64,000 nt of DNA from the NCBI GenBank assembly GCA_930367205.1, contig OV884009.1:85271189-85335188 (forward strand), in the 5' to 3' direction. The position numbers and the translations under genes were made by a program. Each line of letters opens with the position of its first letter. Within the stretch, counting starts at the first letter, position 1. The notes beneath the pieces were generated by a model, which saw only the letters and a list, made by a program, of their open reading frames with translations, was not told the origin of the DNA and did not search any database. Below, piece after piece: positions 42,988 through 52,364 of the stretch. The DNA comes from Acanthosoma haemorrhoidale. Taxonomy: Eukaryota; Arthropoda; Insecta; Hemiptera; Acanthosomatidae.

Positions 42988-45663
42988 GTGGATCCTTTCG
43001 ACTCCTTATCCATTCTCCTTTGGAATGCGAATGATGTTCGCACCCACACTAACGAACTGACAACATTACTCCATGACAAAAACATCGATGTAGCTCTTAT
43101 TACTGAAACAAGACTTACAAGTAAACGACCATTTACCGTTCGACAGTACGAGACTTATCGAACTGATCACCCAGATGGAAGAAAGAGCTCATGCAGGTAC
43201 CGCTGTCATTGTCCATAACACCATATCCCATCACATAGTTCCTTTGGTAGCACATGATTTCCTTCAATCCACTGCAGTGTCAATCACCACCCTCACTTTT
43301 CCCCTTACTCTAGCATCAGTGTACTGCCCTCCCAATAAATCCATTTCCGATTCCCAATTCATCTCCTTTCTAGACTCCATCGGGCATCGTTTCCTTGTGG
43401 GTGGGGACTTTAACGCAAAGCACCAGCACCGGGGCTCAAGATCCACAAATACACGAGGACGTGCTTTGCTGTCTGCACTCACACGGAGACATTGCTCCAC
43501 TATCTCTCCTAACACAGCTACCTATTGGCCATCAGACCCCAACCGAAATCCAGATCTCCTTGACTTTTTCTTCTGCAATAATTTAGGAACACTAAACTAT
43601 TCACTCAAGCGCCTCGATGACCTCTCCTCCGACCATAGCCCCTTATTATTAACCATTTCCCTAAATCCAATTCACAAACCGCCTCCTCCTTCATTTATTA
43701 GGGGCCCAGTTGACTGGGACCACTTCCGTCAGATTCTTACAGACTCTGTAGACCTCAAAGTACCTCTGAAAACTAGATGATGCAGTGCATTCCTTCACTA
43801 CTCTGATCCAGAGGTCGGCCTGGGAGGCATCGTCACCCCATCGTCACCTAAAAATTCACAATCAAAATCCTTTACCTCAGTATCTCAAAGACCTAATCAA
43901 ATCCAAACGCCACTCCAGAACAGTGTGGCAAAGATCCCGACATCCTGCTGATCGTCGCTCATACAATCAGTACTGCAGGCTTGTAAAGCGGCAATTGGCA
44001 TCCTTCCGTTCCGATTCTTTTAATTCCTATCTCTCCTCCCTGTCTACCAGGGACAACTCCCTGTGGAATGTAACTAAGAAAATCCTAAAATATCATCCTG
44101 TTTCACACCCACTCCGTCGTGATGACGTGTCCTGGGTGGCTTCGGATGGTGAGAGGGCGGAGGAATTTGCACTGCATCTTTCCCGTACTTTCACTCCTCA
44201 TCTTACTCCTCAAAACAATAATCACCGTCCAACTGTTGAAGATTTTCTCACTTCCCCTATCCCTCTCTCACTACCACCAAAAGCCGTTAACCCTTCTGAG
44301 GTTAAATATCTTCTGAAAAAATTACCTTCCCGAAAATCTCCAGGATATGATCTCCTTACTCCTCGAATCCTCCAACAACTTCCTCTTAAAGCCATAATCT
44401 TCTTAACCTATATATATAATTGCATTATCCAAACGACGCACTTTCCTCTCCTCTGGAAACATTCCATTATTGTCCTATTCGCCAAACCCGGCAAACCACC
44501 CAATGACGCCTCATCTTACCGTCCAATTAGTCTACTCCCTATCCTTTCAAAATTTTTTGAAAAACTCCTATTAAAACGCCTACTTCCAATTGATGAATCC
44601 AAAAACCTTTACCCTACTCACCAGTTTGGTTTCCGCCAACGACATTCCACAGCTCAACAAGGCCTTCGCGTTGTTGATCACATATCCTCAGCCCTTGAAA
44701 CCAAACAGTATTGCACTGCTGCCTTTTGGATATAGCTCAAGCTTTTGACAGGGTCTGGCACGCAGGTTTGCTTTACAAACTCAAAGGAAATTTACCGCAA
44801 ACCCTATTCCTAATCCTACAATCCTACCTTTCAAACCGTTTCTTCCAAGTCCGCTGTGGTTTGGAATATTCTAACTACTATCCCCTGGAGTTCCACAGAG
44901 CAGCGTCCTGGGTCCCATCCTCTATAATCTATACTCTGCTGATGTCCCCTCTACTACCAATACCTTCTTGGCAACATTCGCAGACGACACTGCAGTCTTG
45001 TCAACCCATCCAGACCCTGATATAGCATCCCAAAACCTTCAAAAACACCTTGACGAGATCGAGTATTGGTGCAACCAATGGCGAATCAAATTCAACGAAG
45101 GAAAATGTTCCCACATAACCTTTACCCTCTGCCGCAAGTCCTGTCCGCCAGTCTTTTTAAATTCAATTCCTCTCCCTGTGTCTGAGACAGTACGGTATTT
45201 AGGCTTCCATCTCGACAAAAGACTGACATGGAACCCACACACGAGACTAAAAAGACAAGAACTAAACAGACGCTTTGGACAACTGTACAGACTACTTCGA
45301 AGGACATCCCACCTCTCAATAGAAAACAAACTCCATATTTACAAGGTTATACTTAAGCCAATCGGGACATACGGAATTGAGCTATGGGGGACAGGAAAAA
45401 AGTCGAACATCAAGCGCATCCAATCCTTTCAATCAAAAGTCCTAAGAACAATAGTAAATGCCCCTTATTACGTCAGCAACAAAACCCTTCACAATGATCT
45501 GAATATACCCTATATTCTTGAACTCATCCCTTCCAAGTTCATTAAATTCCATGGTAACCTATCCAACAACCCTAATTCCCTAGCACAGTCATTGCACTGC
45601 ACCACTCATCCCTATAATCCTCCTCGGAGACTTAAACGGCAGTGGCCCCGTGACCTGCTATAA
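42988..45663 (+). pseudogene. Jockey-A ORF2: endonuclease and reverse transcriptase
   Basis: Four frames. Endonuclease (42988-43780, shift near 43190) keeps catalytic residues: Glu in ALITETRL, Asp/Asn in VGGDFNAKH, and Asp/His in SSDHSPLLL. RT (43785-44735) has the fingers KKLPSRKSPGYDLLTP, KPGKPPNDASSYRPISLLP and HQFGFRQRHST; a shift near 44730 leads to palm A (DIAQAFDRVWHAG). A further shift near 44900 removes the GVPQGSVLG reading, then FADDTAVLS and the thumb follow to QWPRDLL. So at least three shifts disable it, but substitutions are few. Confidence 0.9.
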
Positions 45664-46002
45664 ATAAGTGACAGTGGGAGTCCTGGCAATGGCCAGTTTC
45701 TCCAATCATGTCCTGAGCGACTGTGGCTCTCGCGCTCTTGGTCAGCCTCCACTGGCTCTTATCCAGTGACGCGGCTGAAGTAGGGGCGTGGGGGACTCCC
45801 CAAGACTCCGCTTCCTCCTTCGCATGCGAGGGAGGTGACAACCATGTGGACTTGGGGGGCCTCTGGGCTGTTTGTAAATATTGTATGAATGAGCGAGTGA
45901 ATGATGAATTGTAAATATGGTATGAATGATGACACTTATCTCAATTACTCATTGCCTAATAAAAGGCAGATTGTAATTTTATCTTAATAAATTGTTGTTC
46001 TC
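45664..46002 (+). other. Jockey-A 3' UTR
   Basis: About 340 bases with an early GC-rich half and an AT-rich end carrying two related segments (GTATGAATGAGCGAGTGAAT and GTATGAATGATGACA). AATAAA is at 45986-45991, followed by TTGTTGTT. Shared with the other Jockey-A copies. Confidence 0.85.
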
Positions 46003-46009
46003 TCAAATA

Positions 46010-46025
46010 TTTTAGGTGGGCGGTA
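46010..46025 (+). promoter_or_regulatory. BEL-A polypurine tract
   Basis: TTTTAGGTGGGCGGTA directly before the 3' LTR; equivalent tracts precede the BEL-B (32181) and BEL-C (49510) LTRs. Confidence 0.8.
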
Positions 46026-47088
46026 TGTTAGCGGTATGTATGAAAGGCCGACTAAAATAATGTAAATAGAGTTGAGTAGAATTTCTTTATTTTGTGTTTC
46101 AATTTAATTATGTAAATCGAAAATAAAAGTTAATTTTTTTTTTTTTTTTTACTAATGAGTTGTGAAATAAATTTGGTTTGTTTTGTTTATGTTATGATGT
46201 TATGGATTTGATATCGATAAGAAAAGAGCAATGTGTGAGAGAGAGAGAGACAATAAATAGGAGACGGTAGAGAAAGAGAGAGTTAGGGAAGAGAACAGTT
46301 GTTATTGTTTACTACCTGTTAAAGGATTATCTTAAGTCAGTATTGCTTGATCAAGCCATTGGAAATGTGCCATCTTGCCTGAACGGCCTTTACATTTCTA
46401 AATTTGTGAATGATTTCGCATTTAAATGGGATGTGGAAGTTGGAGAAATCCAACTTGAGATTTTGTCTTTTGAGAGGACCGCCGACATTGCATTAACTTG
46501 CCTGGTTCAACACTTAGAAGAAGACGACAACGACATTATCACAGATTGAGAGGTCAGACCCAACAATTTTATTTGCGCTATTCTCTCTCTCTCCAAAACA
46601 AAATTAAAACTAGGAATTAATTATTAACTTAGAAGGTTCACGATTTTATTTTGTTAAATTGAATTTAATATTTTCAACAACCAACTTGATTCATTTATTG
46701 TTTATGGAAAAAATTGGAATTAATGTGGTTTGGTATTATATATGTATACTTTATTTTTCAAATAAATTTATTGTTAAGCATTAGCCAAATTTTCTTTCAA
46801 AATTCATTAATATCAGGTTTATGACAGCATTTATTAGATGAAGTTGCACTGTTACAATTCTATTTTCAGATGCCCTTTCAATTCAATTATTAGAGTAATT
46901 ATTTTCAGAATCTTGACTTCAAAATCATCTTATTTTTGATATTCATAATTTTCTGAATATTGTTCAATATTGCCTTCAGCTCGAGTTGTACTACAATGAG
47001 AGGTAACGGAATCGGCATATTTTACTAGGGTGCTCAGGGATTTCACTATTATTGATTTTTTTAATTTTGTGCACCTTGGCCCCCAACA
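46026..47088 (+). repeat. BEL-A 3' LTR
   Basis: Full LTR of 1063 bp from TGTTAGCGGTATG to GGCCCCCAACA, with TGTT/AACA ends. It contains a GA-rich microsatellite near 46236-46290, the LTR ORF (46325-46549), AATAAA at about 46760, and a 235-bp segment (46785-47018) absent from the 5' LTR. Confidence 0.9.
46325..46549 (+). other. ORF inside the BEL-A 3' LTR
   Basis: Counterpart of 39785-40009. Four base differences, each changing an amino acid (Glu/Asp, Leu/Phe, Ser/Leu, Ser/Leu); none is silent. Same stop. The pattern gives no sign of protein-level constraint since the two LTRs diverged. Confidence 0.55.
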
Positions 47089-47308
47089 AACATAAATAAG
47101 TCATTGTAAATGTGTGTTGAACTTATCCATTTTCTTTTACTCCTACCGAATAAATACCTTTATTTTAATTAAAAGCCGTCTTCTTTTATTATTTTGTATT
47201 TTATCTTATCATTTAAAATATCATTTAACCGATTATTCATTCAGATTCGATTCATTTAATTATGTTCATTTATGTATTTCCTAGGGGATAATGTTATTTT
47301 AATGAACC

Positions 47309-47890
47309 TTGAAAATAGGATGGGACGATATTCTACCTCCTGATATCGTGTGTACCTGGACAAAATTTATGGACGATCTGACCAATGTTAGTAACCTTAG
47401 CATTCCCCGATGGATCTGTTTACCCGCTGTCGAGGTCTCTCTGTTTGGATTTTGCGATGCTTCAGAGAGAGGGCACGCTGCTGCAATCTTCATAAGAACC
47501 ATAGGAGCTGAAGGGAAGGTGTGCACGTTTCTTCTGAAATAAAAAACACGACTTGCACCCATTAAAACTATCACCATCCCAAGATTAGAACTGTGTGCTG
47601 CGCATCTGCTGACTAATCTACTACGGCCATTGGAAGAGTTTCGAAATAAAACTCGCGTTGGAAGTGTATGGTTATTTACGGATTCCACAAAAGTGCTCTC
47701 CTGGCTTCAGCGAGACCCATCAACATTAAAAACCTTCGTTTCAACCCGAGTAGGGCATATATTAACACATACCAAGCTCACTCAATGGGGACATGTTCTG
47801 TCGGCTCAAAATCCAGCAGACATAGCATCGCGCGGGCAGAGGATTGGCGATCTGATAGACAACAATTTACGGTGGAATGGCCCTGACTAG
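47309..47890 (+). pseudogene. BEL-C RNase H
   Basis: Starts in GWDDILPPDIVCTWTKFMDDL, the Pao linker before RNase H. The domain has FGFCDASERGHAAAIFI, TRLAPIKTITIPRLELCAA, LFTDSTKVLSWLQRD and SAQNPADIASRG. A TAA at about 47540 follows FLLK where Pao proteins usually have xKxRLAP, and a TAG at 47888-47890 stands where Trp is expected (GPD-stop-MKLNP), both single-base nonsense changes. In between, 86 codons are open in a shifted frame. Confidence 0.87.
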
Positions 47891-49498
47891 ATGAAATTGA
47901 ATCCCATAGAACTTCCGTCGATGCCCCCGGCATTATCCGAAATACCTGAGATAAGGCAAGCTAGTAGATGTTTAGTAGCCACCGAACCGACGGCGAGTCT
48001 AGCATCGATGTTCATCACCAAATATTCGAGTTTTCGTTCAGCTATCCACGTGACTGCTTACGTTAGGCGTTTTTGTAAAAACATTAAGACTAAGGAGGTG
48101 AATCACAAGAGTTTGGGACCTCTGTCTGTTTTTGAGCTAAATCGTGCCACTGATTACTTATTGAGGGAAACTCAACGAATTTACTTCGAACAAGATTTTG
48201 GCTTTAAGGTAGGATTGAACACTTCTACTCGTTTTAAGTCTTTGGCAGCTTTCCAAGACAAAACAGGACTTCTTAGGGTGGGTGGACAACTGAAGAATGC
48301 TGATTTACCAAAAGAAACGAAACATCCTATTCTATTGCCACCTCAAGCCCCATTAACTGCCTTAATTATTGATCACGTTCATGCATTAAATTTCCATCTG
48401 GGTCCCAAAGCTCTGCAAGCCAGTTTACAACGTCAATATTACATTTTCTCCATAAAGTCTTTAATAAGAAAGAGGGTTTGGAACTGTGTTCGATGTTTTA
48501 AGATGCGTACGAAACCTAATAACCCCTTTATGGCCGATTTGCCCTGGTCTAGAGTCAGTCAAGGGCGACCATTTTTGTCTGTAGGTGTCGACTACGCAGG
48601 GCCATATACTATAAAACTAAGTCAGCGTCGTAACGCATCAACATCAAAAGCCTACCTCTGTGTGTTTGTCTGCATGGCAGTCAAGGCAGTTCACTTAGAG
48701 CTGGTTTCAGCATTAACCACTGATGCCTTTCTGGCAACCTTCGAAAGATTTATTTCGAGAAGAGGCCTCCCCAGTGATGTTTACTCTGATTGCGGTACCA
48801 ACTTTGTAGAAGCCGCCCGCGAATTGAAGGAGCTGTACATATGGCTTAACTCCAATGCCGTGAAGGAATCCATAGCTAACCACGCTTCGCATAAAGGAGT
48901 CCAATGGCGTTTCAACCCACTTTCTTCCCCTCACTTTGGAGGATTGTGGGAAGCGGCTGTAAAGTCAGCTAAGTCTCTTCTGTTGAGGACCTTGGGAAAC
49001 AGAGCTTTCTTTTTCGAGGAACTGACAACACTCTTTGCTCGCATCGAAGCGATCCTGAATTCAAGACCTCTCTGTTCAACCTCTACAAGGCCTCTGGATT
49101 TTGATTATCTCACACCTGGCCATTTCTTGATTGGCAGCCCTTTAACAGCCCTACCAGAACAAGATCTAAAGGATACAAACGTCAATCGTTTGACAAGATG
49201 GCAATTGATCCAACATGCATTGCAGATTTTCTGGAGAAGATGGTTGGATGAGTACGTCCATACTCTGCATGCGAGAACAAAATGGACAAACACCGGAACG
49301 ACTTTGCAGAAGGGAGAACTGGCACTCATACAGGACCCTATTGCACCTCCGCTCAATTGGAAACTGGGAAGAATCGAAGAACTGCATCCAGGCAAGGACA
49401 ACGTTGTAAGGGTGGCCACTGTCAGAACCTCGCATGGATTGTTGAAGCACCCTGTCCATCGTTTAGCGATATTACCAAGAATTGATCAGAATGAATAA
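47891..49498 (+). CDS. BEL-C integrase and C-terminal domain, open 535 codons
   Basis: No stop or shift over 1.6 kb. Order: pre-integrase segment (LGPLSVFELNRATDYLLRETQ), LAAFQDKTGLLRVGGQLKNA, H2C2 zinc domain (HVHALNFHLGPKALQASL, WNCVRCFKMR), MADLPWSRV, then the catalytic core with Asp in VDYAGPYT, Asp in YSDCGTNFV and Glu in PHFGGLWEAAVKSAK. The Pao C-terminal domain follows (LTPGHFLIGSPL, LTRWQLIQHALQIFWRRW, GRIEELHPGKDNVVRVATVR). All catalytic and zinc residues are present. It ends 26 bp before the LTR. Because it follows a nonsense codon it is a fragment of a pol polyprotein, not an independent gene unless internally initiated. Confidence 0.9.
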   Translation: MKLNPIELPSMPPALSEIPEIRQASRCLVATEPTASLASMFITKYSSFRSAIHVTAYVRRFCKNIKTKEVNHKSLGPLSVFELNRATDYLLRETQRIYFEQDFGFKVGLNTSTRFKSLAAFQDKTGLLRVGGQLKNADLPKETKHPILLPPQAPLTALIIDHVHALNFHLGPKALQASLQRQYYIFSIKSLIRKRVWNCVRCFKMRTKPNNPFMADLPWSRVSQGRPFLSVGVDYAGPYTIKLSQRRNASTSKAYLCVFVCMAVKAVHLELVSALTTDAFLATFERFISRRGLPSDVYSDCGTNFVEAARELKELYIWLNSNAVKESIANHASHKGVQWRFNPLSSPHFGGLWEAAVKSAKSLLLRTLGNRAFFFEELTTLFARIEAILNSRPLCSTSTRPLDFDYLTPGHFLIGSPLTALPEQDLKDTNVNRLTRWQLIQHALQIFWRRWLDEYVHTLHARTKWTNTGTTLQKGELALIQDPIAPPLNWKLGRIEELHPGKDNVVRVATVRTSHGLLKHPVHRLAILPRIDQNE

Positions 49499-49606
49499 AA
49501 TCATCTGATTTTAGGTGGGCGGGATGTTGAACTTATCCATTTTCTTTTACTCCAACCGAATAAATTCCTTTATTTTAATTAAAAGCCGTCTCCTTTTGCC
49601 ACAACA

Positions 49607-50150
49607 ACCTATGAGCTCAATTCCGCCAACGAAGGTAGAGCACTACATAGACACTCGTGGACCGCCCGTATGCAGCAGGGCTCGTCGATTAGCGCCAGCA
49701 AAATATCAAGCCACCAAGGAAGAGTTCCGGCGTATGATGGACGAAGGAATTTGTCGGCTCTCGGACAGCCCTGGTCCTCTTTACATTGTTACGAAGAAGG
49801 ACAGAACAATACGCCCCTGTGGAGACTACCAACAACTAAATAACCAAACCATCCCAGACCGTTATGGCGTGCCCAACATTTCAGACTTCAACAACCAGTT
49901 GTTTGGCACTACCATATTTTCAACACTTGATATCAAAAGGGTGTACCATCACATTCCGGTAAACCCTCAGGACATTCCCAAAACAGCTATTATCACCCCC
50001 TTTGGACTTTTTGAATTTCTCCGGATGACGTTCGGCCTCCGCAACGCCACCCAGTCGTTCCAGAGGTATATGGACAACATTTTCAGAGATCTACAATTTG
50101 TGTTCGTATACTGATCGCTTCGGTTAGCGAAGAGGAAACACTCCACCACC
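49607..50150 (+). pseudogene. Gypsy-G (CsRn1/Kabuki-like) reverse transcriptase, fragment 1
   Basis: An open RT frame: VEHYIDTRGPPVCSRARRLAP, CRLSDSPGPLYIVTKKD, RPCGDYQQLNNQTIPDRYG, palm [17 protein letters not shown], then FGLFEFLRMTFGLRNATQSF and FVFVY. The catalytic YLDD is lost by a small deletion at 50112; only the following ASANEEE-equivalent bases remain. The HYIDTRGPPV lead and YQxLNNxTIPDRY are typical of the CsRn1/Kabuki branch. It overlaps in content with 52365-52800, so two copies or a duplication are present. Confidence 0.85.
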
Positions 50151-50295
50151 ATACCTCTGCCCGAAAAGTTTGGTAGCGCGACGGTAAATATAAAATAAAC
50201 ATGACTGATAAAATATAAATTAATTTTTTTAAGTTTGCTTCCAAATATACGCTATAATATTTTATATATATTATATTATATTATTAGTCACCAGC

Positions 50296-50766
50296 TGTCA
50301 GTCGCAGGTACCATATGAAGGAAACCGCAGGTACTAAGCAACCCTTTTGCAGCCTCTCCCAGGGGACAGGGCTGGCCGGGTAATTAGGCGTCGGTCGCGG
50401 GTACCTCATCACATGTGGGAACCGACACCAGGCCTAAGCAACCCTTGCCAGCCCAGCCTCCCCCAGTAGACAAGGCTAGGGAGGGTACTTGAGGCGGGCT
50501 CCTAGCCCCCTGTAAATCAGTATCTCGTGACCTCTACTCGTTGACGCGTGGTTTCGGCTCGATCTCTAAAAACTTGACTAATTCGTTATGAAAAACTTCT
50601 GTACCTCTTTTCTTGAACATAGTGCGTTGTCGGGGCACATACCTATCAAAAATGGAGTCAGATAGTAACGCCGTCATGAAACGATTGTCCAGGTTATAAA
50701 CTCAAACAATCCTTACTTGTCACCAGGGCTAGGGTGACCAGGCACCTCCCTAGTGACGACCCGATA
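50296..50766 (+). repeat. Gypsy-G LTR, plus orientation (left arm of inverted pair)
   Basis: TGTCAGTCGCAGGTACC to GACGACCCGATA, about 471 bases. It matches the reverse complement of 51717-52194 with roughly nine in ten bases identical. It is followed by AACTGGACA, a remnant of the primer-binding site, and then at once by reverse-strand pol. Confidence 0.85.
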
Positions 50767-51716
50767 AACTGGACACTAATCGACGAGCCTTGCTGCTTAC
50801 GGGCGGTCCACGAGTGTCTATGTAGTGCTCACCATGGTGGCATTTAGTTTCCCGCTGGTGTGGTAGCGTCGTCGACCCACCTACAGGGCCTGCGACATCG
50901 ATATACATCCTTACCGAACCTGTCGTGGTAGAAGCATAAGCCCTTATTGTTAGATTCGGTAGTGGGTTTTGGTCACTGGTATCGCTGATCGGACCTGTTT
51001 TCTTCTCGTCTGCTCATTGAATTGGCCAGTTACTTGTTGGATGAGCTGTGCGATGGCTGTCTGGCAGTCACAGCTGGAGCGTCAGCCTGCCTTGGGAGTC
51101 GATGCGGACTGGACTGTATGTATTGCGGTAGCTGAACTTAAGTCCATGATTTTATCCACTATTAATGTCAGTTTCGACAAATTCTCCTCGTAGTGCGTTG
51201 CCAGTATGTTGCTGACCCTTTCTGGCAAGGCGCGTAGCCAGAGTGTGCGAATGACGTCCTCAGAGGTCGTGGGTCCTGCCAGTGACTCCATTTGACGCAG
51301 GAGATGTGACGGTTTCTGGTCTCCGAGGTGTGTCTCTTCCAATAACCGGATCAGTCGTCTGTCGTGGCTCTGGCTGTACTTTTCGATAAGAAGAGCCTTT
51401 AAATCTTCGTAGGGACTATCACTTGGAGAATACGCTAGGTCTGCGACGTGAGTTAGTACCCTGAACGGAAGGTGAGCGTAAATATGCTCCGATTTGGCCT
51501 TAGACGAAGAGATCCGGCTCGTTGAAAAAATATTTTCAGCCTGCAGGAACCATTGATAGCCATAGTCTTGGGTCTTCTTCGTGAAACTCTGGCAGTTTGC
51601 ACGTCCGAGAAATGGCATGTACGGTTGCACAACATGCTTCGTCAGATGGGGCTGGTGGGTCGGCCATCATAAGAAATGGTTTCTTCTATCTTCTCGATCA
51701 CGTTGGGGTCACCAGT
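50767..51716 (-). pseudogene. Gypsy-G internal region in reverse: primer site, gag, protease, RT start
   Basis: Reading from 51716 downwards: primer-binding site, start codon region at 51670 (MADPPAPSDEA, shifted near 51600), gag frame 51630-51082 with WFLQAENIFSTSRISSSKAK, YEDLKALLIEKYSQS, LLEETHLGDQKPSHLLRQM and LWLRALPERVSNILATHYEE, all typical of CsRn1-branch gag. Degraded protease text follows, and at about 50835-50773 the reverse complement of the RT lead seen at 49630-49690. There it meets the plus-oriented LTR. Confidence 0.82.
51699..51714 (-). promoter_or_regulatory. Gypsy-G primer-binding site, tRNA-Trp type
   Basis: The reverse strand reads TGGTGACCCCAACGTG two bases after the LTR. 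TGGTGACCCC(G/A)ACGTG is the primer site known for CsRn1/Kabuki elements, complementary to tRNA-Trp. Confidence 0.82.
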
Positions 51717-52194
51717 TGTCGGGTCTTCACTAGGGAGGTGCCTGGTCACCCTAGCCCCGGTGACAAGTGAGGAATGTTTGAGTTTATAACCTGGACAATC
51801 GTTTCATGACGGCGTTACTATCTGACTCCATTGTTGATAGGTATGTGCCCCTACAATGCACTATGTTCAAGAGAAGAGGTACAGAGGTTTTTTTTATAAA
51901 GAATTAGTCAAGTTTTTAGAGTTCGAGCGGAAGCCACGCGTCAACGAGTAGAGGTCACGAGAGACTGATTAACAGGGGGCTAGGAGCCCGCCTCAAGTAC
52001 CCTCCCTAGCCTTGTCTACCGGGGGAGGTTGGGCTGGCAAGGGTTGCTTAGGCCTGGTGTCGGTTTCCATATGTGATGAGGTACCCGCGACCGACGCCTA
52101 ATTACCCAGCCAGCCCTGTCCCCTGGGAGAGTCTGCAAAAAGGTTGCTTAGTACTTGCGGTTTCCTTTATATGGTAAGGTACCTGCGACTGACA
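51717..52194 (-). repeat. Gypsy-G LTR, minus orientation (right arm of inverted pair)
   Basis: In its own sense TGTCAGTCGCAGG to GAAGACCCGACA, 478 bases, correctly followed by the primer site and gag. The nine bases outside each arm (GTCACCAGC left, GCTGGTGAC right) extend the inverted symmetry. Confidence 0.88.
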
Positions 52195-52203
52195 GCTGGT
52201 GAC

Positions 52204-52364
52204 CCCTCTCGTGTGACTTTTTGGCCCCCACCTTTTTTATTGCTTCCCACATTTACAATGATTTATATTTGTTCATAATACATTTAGTTCATGTTATTTA
52301 CGTTTGCTTACAATATATACACAATAGAGTATAGGGTGATTTATCTTATGTAGTTAGCGGTTGC
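52204..52364 (-). repeat. Short AT-rich repeat shared with 61741-61905
   Basis: In reverse it starts TGTAGC, then CTAACTACATAAGATAAATC, and carries an AATAAA near its other end. The stretch nearest TGTAGC is nearly identical at 61905; the rest is looser. Both units end at the same GCTACA boundary. It may be a small solo LTR; no TSD found. Confidence 0.6.

Larger units (their letters stand above)
42126..46002 (+). mobile_element. Jockey-A copy 2, longest copy in the window
   Basis: Contains the C-terminal two thirds of ORF1, all of ORF2 in several frames, and the 3' UTR with AATAAA and TTG tail. TCAAAT at 42120-42125 and 46003-46008 is a candidate 6-bp TSD. The element interrupts BEL-A between integrase and polypurine tract. 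It is the reference here for the copies at 1753, 7134 and 19325. Confidence 0.88.
47115..49606 (+). mobile_element. BEL-C, 5' part deleted
   Basis: TGTTGAACTTATCCATTTTC begins both 47115 and 49525 and continues for about 75 bases with few differences (CTCCTACCGAATAAATACC against CTCCAACCGAATAAATTCC), so these are LTR portions. Between them lies RNase H to integrase only. No TSD is visible: the left flank is the BEL-A LTR end and the right flank Gypsy-G. Confidence 0.75.

Noticed and set aside
46236..46290. GA-rich tract as a polypurine tract
   Set aside because: It lies inside the LTR; the true tract is at 46010-46025.
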